Shown in pieces: positions 1 to 8,574 of a DNA stretch of 64,000 nucleotides. The notes beneath the pieces are model-generated. The model was not told where the DNA came from. It ran no database searches and saw only the letters and a program-made list of their open reading frames with translations. A program made the translations under genes and the position numbers. Source of the DNA: Thiomicrorhabdus sp. Kp2. GTDB lineage: Bacteria > Pseudomonadota > Gammaproteobacteria > Thiomicrospirales > Thiomicrospiraceae. The first letter of the stretch is position 1, and every line of letters starts with the position of its first letter. Where the stretch lies: assembly GCF_000478585.1 (NCBI RefSeq), contig NZ_ARWI01000001.1, positions 2,604,001 through 2,668,000 of the forward strand. Reading direction: 5' to 3'.

Positions 1-23
1 ATTTTACTGCCGATATTTTCCAT
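1..23 (-). CDS. Start of an unidentified reverse-strand gene (partial)
   Basis: An ATG on the reverse strand at 23 opens a frame reading MENIGSK before the window edge. A GAGA stretch lies just upstream, but it is a weak ribosome binding site. Only seven codons are visible, so neither the product nor the reality of the gene can be established. It lies downstream of rpiA in the same direction, with a terminator-like hairpin between them. Confidence 0.3.
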
Positions 24-90
24 AATATTTCTCTAAATATTCTCTAATTATCACACCCTAAAGGAGGGTGGTTCAATAAAGTAGCTCAAT

Positions 91-122
91 AAAAAAGGGT
101 CATTGTAAAGATGACCCTTTTT
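91..122 (-). terminator. Terminator after rpiA
   Basis: A perfect inverted repeat, AAAAAGGGTCAT and ATGACCCTTTTT, encloses a 7-base loop. It is flanked by A and T runs, so it can act in both directions. It lies 74 bases past the rpiA stop and should end the rpiA transcript. Confidence 0.8.
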
Positions 123-195
123 GCTGTCTTGATGTAATCATACGTTGTCATTGCGTATTGACAATATCCTACAAATGATTGTCAGACTTTTTTCA

Positions 196-861
196 TTATT
201 TTGCGGTGATAGTCTCAACGCCGTTTGCTGTACCACAAAGGAAAATATCCGCTTTACGAGCTGCAAACAAACCATTAGTGACTACGCCAACAATGCTGTT
301 TAATTCATTTTCCATGGCAACAGGGTCAACAATTTCTAGGCCGTGAATGTCTATAATGATATTGCCGTTATCGGTTGTAAAACCATCACGCAATACTGGC
401 TCACCACCAAAGCGTTTAACAATTTCACGCGCCACATAACTGCGCGCCATTGGAATCACTTCCACAGGCAGTGGGAATTTACCTAAAACATCGACTTTTT
501 TACTGTCATCAGCAATACAGATAAATTTGTCTGCAACCGCTAATACAATTTTTTCACGAGTAAGTGCACCACCACCACCTTTTACCAGGTGAAGACTTGG
601 ATCGGCTTCATCAGCACCATCAATGTAAACAGACATCTCTGCAACACTGTTTAAATCAAACACAGGAATTCCGTGACCTTTTAAGCGTTCCGCAGTGGCT
701 TCTGAACTTGCAACCGCACCTTCAATGCTACCTTTGATTTTAGCCAACTCATCAATGAAAAAGTTAGCCGTTGAACCTGTTCCCACACCAATAATCGTGT
801 CTGGAACAACGTATTCAATTGCCGCTTGTGCTACTTTTTGTTTAAGTTCATCTTGTGTCAT
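196..861 (-). CDS. rpiA: Ribose-5-phosphate isomerase A
   Basis: The 221-residue protein interconverts ribose 5-phosphate and ribulose 5-phosphate in the pentose phosphate pathway, and also in the Calvin cycle of autotrophs. Family hallmarks are all present: the phosphate loop GVGTGSTA near residue 27, DGADEAD near residue 82, and the [11 protein letters not shown] active-site segment near residue 95. Length matches the E. coli enzyme (219 aa). The start has a clear AGAGGT ribosome binding site six bases upstream. The gene is monocistronic as far as visible, with a hairpin terminator downstream. Confidence 0.97.
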   Translation of the reverse strand: MTQDELKQKVAQAAIEYVVPDTIIGVGTGSTANFFIDELAKIKGSIEGAVASSEATAERLKGHGIPVFDLNSVAEMSVYIDGADEADPSLHLVKGGGGALTREKIVLAVADKFICIADDSKKVDVLGKFPLPVEVIPMARSYVAREIVKRFGGEPVLRDGFTTDNGNIIIDIHGLEIVDPVAMENELNSIVGVVTNGLFAARKADIFLCGTANGVETITAK

Positions 862-1008
862 GGGAGACCTCTTCTTTGCTATTACTATTATTATTTTATT
901 TTTTTGTAACTGGTAATTTTAATCAATTAACGGAGACTTGTATAGGAGATATTACGGATTGTTTTGAATGTTGACAGAATCTATTGAGCGAATAGGAGAG
1001 GGAAAATC

Positions 1009-1020
1009 ACCAGGCCTGGT
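1009..1020. repeat. Iterated palindrome copy 1 (ACCAGGCCTGGT)
   Basis: Exact 12-bp palindrome in the gap between rpiA and the exported protein gene at 1060. It lies 3' of the latter. Confidence 0.9.
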
Positions 1021-1059
1021 AAGACAAGCCTGATGATTGAGTTTAGTGAAAAGACACTA

Positions 1060-1557
1060 TTACGGCTTTAAAGTAGGCGATGGCTCAACTTTTGGTTTTT
1101 CTTGAACCAGTGCAGGTGGCATAGAGCCTTCTGTGCGCGGGTAAACTTCAACAATCATCCCAGACTGTGAAACGTAGTACATATCAGGGTAAATGTGTAC
1201 TGTTTTAAAGGTCATTGGACGAATCTGGCGAGATTTCTCGGCAAGAGGCTTGCCTAGATTCATATACATACCGCACATCGTCATACTGGTAACGACTTTT
1301 TTCTGTCCCATAAAGTCATGGTCTTTTTGACTAAGCTGAGAACGAAGGTCAAGCTCTTTAATATGCTCTTGGCGTTCAGCATCGCTTGTTAAGGTTGAAT
1401 AGTTAACACACAGTTCTAAAGTGCCTGATTTTGATAAAGAACCTTCACGCTCAAGTACGCGTTTAGCCGCTTCTGTTTGTGCAATCGCTGAATTGGCGAT
1501 TGCTAATGTGAAAATAAGCCCGATTGCCATAGTGGCTTGTTTAATATTGTTTTTCAT
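1060..1557 (-). CDS. Exported protein of unknown function
   Basis: The 165-residue protein has a clear signal peptide with probable cleavage after ANSAIA (residue 26), so it should be periplasmic. The mature part contains two cysteines, near residues 50 and 95, the second in a Met-rich segment TMCGMYM, and ends in a proline-rich tail. I do not recognise the family. It is the last gene of the reverse-strand copper cluster (receptor, Sco, PCuAC), 78 bases after the PCuAC gene. A role in copper handling is an inference from position and the Cys/Met content only. Confidence 0.75.
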   Translation of the reverse strand: MKNNIKQATMAIGLIFTLAIANSAIAQTEAAKRVLEREGSLSKSGTLELCVNYSTLTSDAERQEHIKELDLRSQLSQKDHDFMGQKKVVTSMTMCGMYMNLGKPLAEKSRQIRPMTFKTVHIYPDMYYVSQSGMIVEVYPRTEGSMPPALVQEKPKVEPSPTLKP

Positions 1558-1635
1558 ACAGCTCTTCTATTATTGGTCATCCATTTTTGGATTGTGAATT
1601 TCTATCGACGACAGATTTTAACAGGAAATAACAAT

Positions 1636-2187
1636 TTAATGCATGTGCTCGTGTGAATGCTCCATCATTTGTTCATGCTTCATTTCATGTTCCATTTGAT
1701 GATTGTTATCGTCAGTCATTGGCATTTTATGTTTCATCATCATGCCTTTCATTGATTTAACTGGCATGGTTACCATTTTAGAACTACCATCTTCAAAGTT
1801 TAATTTTACGGTGATTTCTTGCCCCATTTTTAATGGTTTATGCGGGCCAATTAGCATAATGTGTAAACCACCTGGTTTTAATTCGGTTTTACCCGAAGCA
1901 GGAACATCAATCGCTGGAATTTTTCGCATACGCATTACACCATTGTCATTGGTGTGAGTGTGAAGTTCTACAACCTTAGATACATCCGATTCAGCCGAGA
2001 TAATTTTAAGTGGTACGCCCGACTTGTTTTCAATTGTCATAAAACTAGCACTTGCTGGAGCTCCTGGAGGGACTTCGCGAGCAAATGGAGCGTTTACCGT
2101 TGCGTCTTCAGCTTGGTTTGCAAATACTGGCAAGCTTGAAAGTGAAGTTAAAAGGCTTAAAGAAAGAATGCTGAGTGTTTTTTTCAT
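1636..2187 (-). CDS. Periplasmic copper chaperone, PCu(A)C family
   Basis: The 183-residue protein has a signal peptide ending at VFA (residue 23) and a PCu(A)C domain. It carries the full copper-binding pattern of the family: H76, ten residues, M87, 21 residues, then H109-x-M111. Such chaperones deliver Cu(I) to the CuA and CuB centres of cytochrome oxidases, often together with Sco. A C-terminal tail of about 35 residues is unusually rich in Met and His and could be an extra metal-binding segment. It lies 55 bases downstream of the Sco gene, and the two are probably co-transcribed. Confidence 0.92.
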   Translation of the reverse strand: MKKTLSILSLSLLTSLSSLPVFANQAEDATVNAPFAREVPPGAPASASFMTIENKSGVPLKIISAESDVSKVVELHTHTNDNGVMRMRKIPAIDVPASGKTELKPGGLHIMLIGPHKPLKMGQEITVKLNFEDGSSKMVTMPVKSMKGMMMKHKMPMTDDNNHQMEHEMKHEQMMEHSHEHMH

Positions 2188-2242
2188 TTTTATTCCTGTA
2201 AATGAAGCTTGGTTTCAAATAAATAGTTAGTTATTAAATCTG

Positions 2243-2842
2243 TTATTTCACATATTGCTGAATGATTTTAATAAACATATCAGGTGATGTGGCGTGTGGT
2301 AATTGGTTTTGTAATTTACCCTCTTGGTCAACCACATAAGTAAAGGCAGAGTGGTCAACGGCATAATTGGTACCGTTATTAGGGTCATCTACTTTGGCAT
2401 AAACAACACCATAATTTTTAGCAATTTTAGCGATGGTTTGTGCATCACTGGTTAAGCCAATCATATTGGCATCAAAGTAATTTACATATTCCTGCAAACG
2501 GCTAGGCGTATCTCGTTCTGGATCAACTGAAACAAAAATAATTTGTAACGCCGCTTTTTCTTTATCTGATAACTGTTGATAAGCCATAGATAGGTTGCCT
2601 AGATTGGTTGGGCAAATATCAGGACAATAGGTGTAACCAAAATAGAGTAATACAAGCTTACCTTGGTAATCACTTAACTGGGTTTTTCCATTAATACCCT
2701 GAAGAGCAAAGTCACCACCAATGGGTTTATCTGCAGTGATGATTTGAGTTTGATTGTTCACTTTATTAAAAGGTTGAACAATCCACGCTGTTCCAAGAAT
2801 GGCACTCAAGGTAACGATAAATAGAATGACTTTAGTATTCAT
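2243..2842 (-). CDS. Sco1/SenC-family copper-binding thioredoxin-fold protein
   Basis: The 199-residue protein has one N-terminal membrane anchor (about residues 5-22) followed by a periplasmic Sco domain. The copper ligands are visible: C73 and C77 in YCPDICP, and H164 in DHSAF. Sco proteins help load copper into cytochrome c oxidase. The gene sits between the copper receptor and the PCu(A)C chaperone, so the cluster forms an import-to-oxidase route. A hairpin separates it from the receptor gene, so its expression may be lower or independently driven. Confidence 0.94.
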   Translation of the reverse strand: MNTKVILFIVTLSAILGTAWIVQPFNKVNNQTQIITADKPIGGDFALQGINGKTQLSDYQGKLVLLYFGYTYCPDICPTNLGNLSMAYQQLSDKEKAALQIIFVSVDPERDTPSRLQEYVNYFDANMIGLTSDAQTIAKIAKNYGVVYAKVDDPNNGTNYAVDHSAFTYVVDQEGKLQNQLPHATSPDMFIKIIQQYVK

Positions 2843-2859
2843 GTAAATCTCTTTGTGTA

Positions 2860-2899
2860 AAAAACAATAAAGCCATTTATTGAATCAATAAATGGCTTT
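2860..2899 (-). terminator. Hairpin terminator between the copper receptor and Sco genes
   Basis: A 15-bp perfect inverted repeat (2869-2883 and 2885-2899) forms AAAGCCATTTATTGA and its complement. On the reverse strand it is followed by TTGTTTTTT. It lies 30 bases after the receptor stop and should terminate or attenuate before the Sco gene. Confidence 0.75.
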
Positions 2900-2928
2900 T
2901 GGTGTAAAACGATATTTAATTCAGAAAA

Positions 2929-4998
2929 TTAAAATTTAGCATTCAGTTTAGCCCAAACTACACGGCCTGGTTCGTAGACTTTATAGGTTGCACCTGTTGT
3001 CGCATCTGTGCGATTGAAATAGGTGTAGTAAGCGTGGTCAAAGAGATTATCTACACCAGCTGAAAGCTTGATGTTTTTATTGATTTTGTAGTTACCAAAT
3101 AAATCTAATGTACTCCAGCCTGCTGTTTCAAGCTCATTAAAGTCAGTGTTTACAGAATCTTGATTGGTTGCGAAATTAAAACGTGAACCTGCATCCCAGT
3201 TAGAGCCTGCATATTGAGCATAAACACTACCTGAAAGCGGTGCGATATTGCTTAGATTGCGGTTGTCAGTTTCATTGGTTCCATTAGCTAGACTGGCATT
3301 ACCACCAAGCGTAATATTTTGTGTTGCTTTCATATTACCCGACATTTCTAAACCAACAATGGTGGCATCCTTGTTTAGATAAACTGTACGGTTATCAACC
3401 CCTCCTGAGTGTGCCTTAAGATAAGCGGTTTGATTTTTACCTAAGTCTTTCAAAATATAATCATTCACTACATCGTAGTAAGCTGATACAGACCAATTAG
3501 AACTTGAACTTTTTTGTGAGATTCCAATGTCAAGTTGGTTATGCTGTTCAGGATTCAGGTCTGGGTTACCGACCCATGAAATATCATTTCCATTCTTAGT
3601 GCCGCCTTTCGCAATAAATAACTCAGTTGCATCAGCATAGCGGTGAGTGCGGCTTAAGCCCGCAAATAAATTAATTTCATTTTCAAGAGTACGTTCATAT
3701 CTTAAAAGGCCATTTAGGTTACCTTGTTCAGTATTTGTGTCAGTTGAATTATTACTGTACGTTGCGTTATATAATTCACTTGCTATATTGGTAGTACCGC
3801 CTCCTGAATGACCATCTAAATCGGCGGCATTAGCATCGGCATTGTAGGCGTCATACCTTAAACCTAAGATAACTTTTTGATTGTCTCTAAAGAACGAGGT
3901 GGACTCTGCAAAAATACTTTTGGTTTCACTTTTTACGTCTGGCCACATGTACCACATACTTTGACCACTTGCAGCATTAGATAATGTGGAAATTTTATCG
4001 ACGCCTTCAAACTGAATACCATAATCTAATTGTGTGTGCCCAACCATGCTTGTTAACTGAATTTTTGCTCCCTGCGTTTTAACATTGGTTATGTTTAGAG
4101 ACTTCATTCCAGGTGTATTTTCTCTTAAAGTATAGTTGTCCATTTCATGGTCAACATCAGAGCTGTAGATATCAACTTCAATATTTTGAATGTTTTCTGA
4201 AATATTGGCGCCTTTGTATCTTAGGCTGGTGGTTGTACCGTCTGATTTAGGGGAATCCATCGAAGCACCTGCAAATAAAGCATCTTCAACTAGTGTGTTT
4301 TCATAGGATAAACGCAGTTCATGGTTTTCATTCGGCGTCCAACCTAAGTCGATATGACCCTGTTGGCTTTCATAACTCGATTCAACTTCATTGCCATTAC
4401 CATCGGTATAGTTATCGGCTGATTTTTTTGAACCCTGTAAAACGATATAACCTTTGTCACCACCAGCAGAAATCGTGGCATTCATATCTTTGGTTACACC
4501 ATTGTTGGTGCCACCAATATTGATTTCACCGTTATAAGGTTTGCCTTCTTCAAAGGTTGGTGCCTTACGCTCAAACAGCACGGTACCACCAGTTCCACCT
4601 GAGCCATAAGTTACCGAGTTAACACCTTTGACCACGGTTACTTCATCAAAACTGCTCATTTCAGCATAGGCCGTTGGAGGGTCCATGCGGTTAGGGCAAC
4701 CACCTTCGATTTTAGCCCCGTCAATCAGTACATTTAACTGTGATGCACTTTGTCCGCGAATTACTAAATCCACACCGTGACCACCCATTCGAGAAGCATC
4801 TACACCAGAAATTTGGCGTAAGGTTGTTCCTGTCTCGGAGTTACCTGAATTGAGTAATGTTGTTGCGTCTGTAGTAATTTGTTGTGCAGTATCTTTGGTT
4901 GCTGTAACTTCAACAGGCGCTAAATCAGTCGCTAAAGTGTAAGTTGGCACTAAACAAGCAGATAAGATGGCAATGTGGATTTTTTTACGTGTGAACAT
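2929..4998 (-). CDS. oprC: TonB-dependent copper receptor (OprC/NosA type)
   Basis: The 689-residue outer-membrane protein has a signal peptide ending near LAT (residue 24), a plug domain, and a 22-strand-type barrel ending in phenylalanine. Plug motifs include VDLVIRG, LIDGAKIEGG and VVKGVNSVTYGSGG. The copper-site pattern known from Pseudomonas OprC, CxxxM with HxM, is present as C101/M105 (CPNRM) and H284/M286 (HEM). It should import copper across the outer membrane using TonB energy. The start has an AAGGGT ribosome binding site. It is the first gene of the copper cluster; a strong hairpin follows it. Confidence 0.93.
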   Translation of the reverse strand: MFTRKKIHIAILSACLVPTYTLATDLAPVEVTATKDTAQQITTDATTLLNSGNSETGTTLRQISGVDASRMGGHGVDLVIRGQSASQLNVLIDGAKIEGGCPNRMDPPTAYAEMSSFDEVTVVKGVNSVTYGSGGTGGTVLFERKAPTFEEGKPYNGEINIGGTNNGVTKDMNATISAGGDKGYIVLQGSKKSADNYTDGNGNEVESSYESQQGHIDLGWTPNENHELRLSYENTLVEDALFAGASMDSPKSDGTTTSLRYKGANISENIQNIEVDIYSSDVDHEMDNYTLRENTPGMKSLNITNVKTQGAKIQLTSMVGHTQLDYGIQFEGVDKISTLSNAASGQSMWYMWPDVKSETKSIFAESTSFFRDNQKVILGLRYDAYNADANAADLDGHSGGGTTNIASELYNATYSNNSTDTNTEQGNLNGLLRYERTLENEINLFAGLSRTHRYADATELFIAKGGTKNGNDISWVGNPDLNPEQHNQLDIGISQKSSSSNWSVSAYYDVVNDYILKDLGKNQTAYLKAHSGGVDNRTVYLNKDATIVGLEMSGNMKATQNITLGGNASLANGTNETDNRNLSNIAPLSGSVYAQYAGSNWDAGSRFNFATNQDSVNTDFNELETAGWSTLDLFGNYKINKNIKLSAGVDNLFDHAYYTYFNRTDATTGATYKVYEPGRVVWAKLNAKF

Positions 4999-5428
4999 GG
5001 TTGACCCTTAAGAACGTGTATCTATCGAGTTTTATTTATTAAGTGATAGGGATTTAAATTTGGATGTATTGTAAGTATGGAGAAAATAAATACTGTTAAG
5101 AAATTACTGAAAGTTTACCATGTAGATTGACTAAACATTAAAGAAAGTCTTAAGAGAGTTTGGATTATTGATTAGAGTTAAGAATGGGTTAAATGGTTAT
5201 ATAAATTATTAGTGATGCTTGATTAATTTTCCTAATAAAAGAGTTCGACAACAGAGTTATCTTTTATATGGAAAACGGTTGTTTACAGGCTAAATTATCG
5301 CTTGATAAGCGCCAATTTTTAATGTGTTTGGATGCTATAATGAGGACAATTTATTGATAATGTTTAAAGCGTTTTTACTTTTTGTCCATCCAAATTAAGG
5401 CACTGGGTATAAACCGTTAGGAATGTGA
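4999..5428. other. Divergent intergenic region between oprC and ilvA
   Basis: About 430 AT-rich bases separate two divergent genes and must hold both promoters. An extended -10 element for ilvA is visible at 5333-5341. A 12-codon open frame (5360-5398, MFKAFLLFVHPN) lies between it and ilvA. I could not identify a convincing promoter or metal-responsive operator for the copper receptor on the other strand. Confidence 0.6.
5333..5341 (+). promoter_or_regulatory. Candidate extended -10 promoter for ilvA
   Basis: TGCTATAAT matches the extended -10 consensus TGnTATAAT. No good -35 hexamer is spaced correctly, which is tolerated for extended -10 promoters. It would give a leader of about 80 bases before ilvA. 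Confidence 0.5.
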
Positions 5429-6958
5429 ATGCCAGAAGAAATCCTTAAAAGAGTCTTAACCGCACCTGTTTATGATGTGGCGAGAGAAACACCGCTAGAG
5501 CTAGCGCCACTTTTATCTAAACGTTTACAAAATAAGATTTATTTAAAGCGCGAAGATTTACAGCCTGTTTTTTCCTTTAAACTGCGTGGCGCTTATAACC
5601 GAATGGTGCAACTTTCTGATGAGGAGAAAAAAGCGGGGGTGATTGCCGCTTCAGCTGGAAATCACGCTCAAGGGGTTGCGTTGGCGGCATCAAAATTGGG
5701 TGTTGAAGCAACCATTGTTATGCCAGAAACTACGCCACCTATTAAAGTGAATGCGGTTCGTGATATGGGCGGTAATGTGGTTTTGGTTGGCGACTCTTAT
5801 GATCAAGCTTCTGCTTATGCTAAAAAATTGGTTGAAGAGAAGCAGCTTACTTATATTCACCCTTATGATGATTTAGATGTGATTGCAGGCCAGGGTACGG
5901 TTGCTTTAGAGATGCTTAGGCAGTTTAGTAAACCGCTTGATGTCATTTTTGTTTGCGTTGGCGGCGGTGGTTTAATTGCTGGAATTGCTTCGGTCATTAA
6001 ACAGGTTTCACCTAAGACTCGAATCATTGGGGTTGAACCTGAAGATGCGGCTTGTATGACTGAGGCGCTTAAAGCGAATAAAAGAGTGGTTTTAGATGAA
6101 GTCGGCATTTTTGCCGATGGGGTTGCGGTAGCTCAAGTGGGAGAGATTCCATTTAGAATTGCTCAGACTTGCGTCGATGAGATGATTACCGTTAAAACAG
6201 ATGAAATTTGTGCCGCGGTAAAAGATATTTTTGAAGATACCCGTGCCATTGCTGAACCAGCGGGGGCTTTAGCGGTTGCGGGGGCTAAAAAGTTTGTTGA
6301 GAAATACCAGGTGTCGGGTTTGAATATGGCCGCTACCGTCAGTGGCGCTAATATGAATTTTGATCGTTTACGCCATATTTCTGAAAGAACGGAATTGGGT
6401 GAGAAACGAGAAGCGATCTTTGCGGTCACCATTGATGAAACTCCTGGGAGTTTTAAAGAGTTTTGCGAGCTGTTGGGTAAACGTCGCGCCATTACTGAGT
6501 TTAATTATCGTTACTCAGACAGTAATCACGCTGTGGTATTTGTGGGGGTACGTACTGAGGGTGGTTATGCTGAAAAAGAAGCCATTCTGGCAGAATTAAA
6601 AGCAGCTAATTATTCTGTACAAGATATGTCAGATAATGAGATGGCTAAATTGCATCTGCGTTTTATGGTCGGTGGTCATGCTAATGGTGTGCAAAACGAA
6701 TTGCTGTATCGTTTTCAATTTCCTGAGCGTCCAGGAGCCTTATTGAATTTCTTGATTCATATGAGTGAAGAGTGGAATATCAGTTTATTTCATTATCGTA
6801 ATCATGGCTCAGCTTATGGGCGAGTTTTGGTTGGGGTGCAAGTTCCACCCGAGCAACATGCTGATTTTGAAGCGTATTTAGAAAGTTTAGGTTATCCCTT
6901 TGTTAATGAACAAGATAACCTTGGTTATCAACTTTTTTTACGACCAACAAATGATTAA
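5429..6958 (+). CDS. ilvA: Threonine ammonia-lyase, biosynthetic
   Basis: The 509-residue PLP enzyme deaminates threonine to 2-oxobutanoate, the first committed step of isoleucine synthesis. The PLP lysine is K51 in SFKLRGAYNRM, and the phosphate-binding glycine loop VGGGGLIAG lies near residue 177. The C-terminal third carries the two ACT-like regulatory domains typical of the long, isoleucine-inhibited form (E. coli 514 aa). A TAGGA ribosome binding site precedes the ATG. It appears monocistronic; the next gene is 140 bases away across a dispersed repeat. Confidence 0.97.
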   Translation: MPEEILKRVLTAPVYDVARETPLELAPLLSKRLQNKIYLKREDLQPVFSFKLRGAYNRMVQLSDEEKKAGVIAASAGNHAQGVALAASKLGVEATIVMPETTPPIKVNAVRDMGGNVVLVGDSYDQASAYAKKLVEEKQLTYIHPYDDLDVIAGQGTVALEMLRQFSKPLDVIFVCVGGGGLIAGIASVIKQVSPKTRIIGVEPEDAACMTEALKANKRVVLDEVGIFADGVAVAQVGEIPFRIAQTCVDEMITVKTDEICAAVKDIFEDTRAIAEPAGALAVAGAKKFVEKYQVSGLNMAATVSGANMNFDRLRHISERTELGEKREAIFAVTIDETPGSFKEFCELLGKRRAITEFNYRYSDSNHAVVFVGVRTEGGYAEKEAILAELKAANYSVQDMSDNEMAKLHLRFMVGGHANGVQNELLYRFQFPERPGALLNFLIHMSEEWNISLFHYRNHGSAYGRVLVGVQVPPEQHADFEAYLESLGYPFVNEQDNLGYQLFLRPTND

Positions 6959-6980
6959 TAGATTTTTTTAGTTATTTTAA

Positions 6981-7070
6981 TTGACCACGAAGTTACGAAG
7001 ACACGAAGTTTATTTAAAACTAAACTTTATTAAAAACACTTAGACCCTCGTCTTAGTGTCTTTGTGATTG
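6981..7070. repeat. Imperfect inverted repeat of CACGAAG type
   Basis: The left arm contains ACCACGAAG, TTACGAAG and ACACGAAG in series. The right arm, TCTTAGTGTCTTTGTGATT, is its imperfect complement (about 14 of 19 positions). The element fills most of the ilvA-arfB gap. Elements with CCACGAAG/CTTCGTGG arms are scattered in many bacterial genomes; its mobility here is unknown. Confidence 0.6.
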
Positions 7071-7098
7071 AATTTTAAAATGAATAAGCTGTCTTTTT

Positions 7099-7512
7099 AT
7101 GATTACTATCTCAAATAATATTTCAATTGCAGATGATGAAGTTGAGCTTACAGCCATTCGTTCTCAAGGGGCTGGGGGTCAAAATGTCAATAAGGTGTCG
7201 TCTGCCATTCATCTACGTTTTGATATTGTGCAATCCTCCTTGCCTGAACCTTATAAAACTCGATTGTTAGCACTTAAAGATAAACGTATCAGTAAAGAGG
7301 GCGTTTTGGTTATCAAGGCTCAGAAGTTTCGCACTCAAGAAAAAAACAGAGACGATGCTTTTAAACGATTGCGAGAGCTTATACAGTCCGTTATGGTTGT
7401 GGCCAAAGCCAGGCTTGCAACAAAGCCAACAAAAGGTTCTCAAAAAAGGCGTTTGGAAGGAAAGGCTAAGCGAGGTCAGATTAAAAGTTTGCGCGGTAAA
7501 ATAGATTATTAA
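7099..7512 (+). CDS. arfB: Alternative ribosome-rescue factor ArfB (peptidyl-tRNA hydrolase)
   Basis: The 137-residue protein has the release-factor GGQ motif in RSQGAGGQNVNKV (near residue 27) and a Lys/Arg-rich C-terminal tail, but no codon-recognition domain. This is the ArfB/YaeJ layout: the tail enters the empty mRNA channel of stalled ribosomes and the GGQ loop hydrolyses the peptidyl-tRNA. Length matches E. coli ArfB (140 aa). No clear ribosome binding site is visible before the ATG. It converges with the DUF4395-like gene. Confidence 0.93.
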   Translation: MITISNNISIADDEVELTAIRSQGAGGQNVNKVSSAIHLRFDIVQSSLPEPYKTRLLALKDKRISKEGVLVIKAQKFRTQEKNRDDAFKRLRELIQSVMVVAKARLATKPTKGSQKRRLEGKAKRGQIKSLRGKIDY

Positions 7513-7574
7513 AGGTTGGAATAGTACTTTTGAAGTTGTCCTGTGTTTACATAATTGAGTTAATCACAGGGCAA

Positions 7575-7586
7575 ACCAGGCCTGGT
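7575..7586. repeat. Iterated palindrome copy 2
   Basis: Exact ACCAGGCCTGGT in the convergent gap between arfB and the DUF4395-like gene. A one-mismatch copy follows 24 bases on. Confidence 0.9.
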
Positions 7587-7598
7587 AAAAAAGAATTA

Positions 7599-7610
7599 GC
7601 CAGGCCTGGT
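7599..7610. repeat. Iterated palindrome, one-mismatch copy
   Basis: GCCAGGCCTGGT, 24 bases centre-to-centre from the exact copy at 7575. The two make a close pair in a convergent intergenic gap. Confidence 0.75.
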
Positions 7611-7639
7611 TGTTTAGTGTTTAGGTGTAGAAGTTTAGA

Positions 7640-8380
7640 TTAGCTTGATGAGCTTTCAGCGACCTGTTTTTCTTTATGTTTACGAGCGATTTCATCCCAG
7701 TCAATATTGTTACATTCGTAACACTCTTCTTTGATAACGCCCATCCATACTAATAATGAGTGAACTTTACAGCCCACACAAAAACCTAAAATAGCCTCTA
7801 GCCACATAAATGCAATACAGACCCAAACGAGGTTTACAGGCACCCAATAAGGGATAAAGTTTTCAGTTTCCGAAACAAGTGTTTGTCCCGCCACACTATT
7901 AATCCAACCAGCTACTGTATCTGGATTAAAAAACATTAAACAAACGGTAATTAAAGACGCACCTATCGTCCAGGCAAAACGTTTTGGAACGAGAGGTTTC
8001 CAGACTGGAGGAACGTTACGAGCTAAAAAAGTCGCTAAATAGATGGTTGGAGACAGGCGAGAAGTTAAGACAAACATGCCCGCTATCATTTCAAACAAGC
8101 CATAAAAGAGTAACCAGGTTTGCACGGTGTAGTCATAAGTCCGTTTTACCGCCTCAACCTGGTAAATAATTTGGTCATCCCAGTTGGTATCGTAAGTATC
8201 TACCGCAGTATTGCCATCAACAACCCAACTACTTGTGTAAACAACATCGTAAAGTGTAAGACCCATATAAAGAGGAATCAGCAGTAACATGCCTGCGCGA
8301 ATACGCATAGCCACTTCATTGATATAGATGGCTTGTTCATTAGTGTCTCTAAACCATAAATTTTTAAACATATCGAGCAT
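7640..8380 (-). CDS. Integral membrane protein with a DUF4395-like domain
   Basis: The 246-residue protein has about five hydrophobic segments. The C-terminal half resembles DUF4395: a RLSPTIYLATFLAR helix, a FCVGCKVHSLLVW motif in the last membrane segment, and a CYEC pair just after it. The CxxC pairs suggest thiol redox or metal binding at the membrane face, but no activity can be assigned. The N-terminal 110 residues, with a large loop between the first two segments, are not familiar to me. It stands alone, convergent with arfB. Confidence 0.75.
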   Translation of the reverse strand: MLDMFKNLWFRDTNEQAIYINEVAMRIRAGMLLLIPLYMGLTLYDVVYTSSWVVDGNTAVDTYDTNWDDQIIYQVEAVKRTYDYTVQTWLLFYGLFEMIAGMFVLTSRLSPTIYLATFLARNVPPVWKPLVPKRFAWTIGASLITVCLMFFNPDTVAGWINSVAGQTLVSETENFIPYWVPVNLVWVCIAFMWLEAILGFCVGCKVHSLLVWMGVIKEECYECNNIDWDEIARKHKEKQVAESSSS

Positions 8381-8574
8381 CCGTTGCTCCTTATTTAACT
8401 ACGGTGATAAATTAGGCCAAAAAAATCACTTTAATGGCGACCTTATAAGTTAGACCTCAGAGTATCTGTTTTCTTTCACTCGGGGTCAATTCAGTAAATT
8501 TAATCAGTAAGTAAATAAGATTTATCTAATATGTTTTGAAGGGCTTGTAGGTAGTATTGCGATAAAAATTATTT

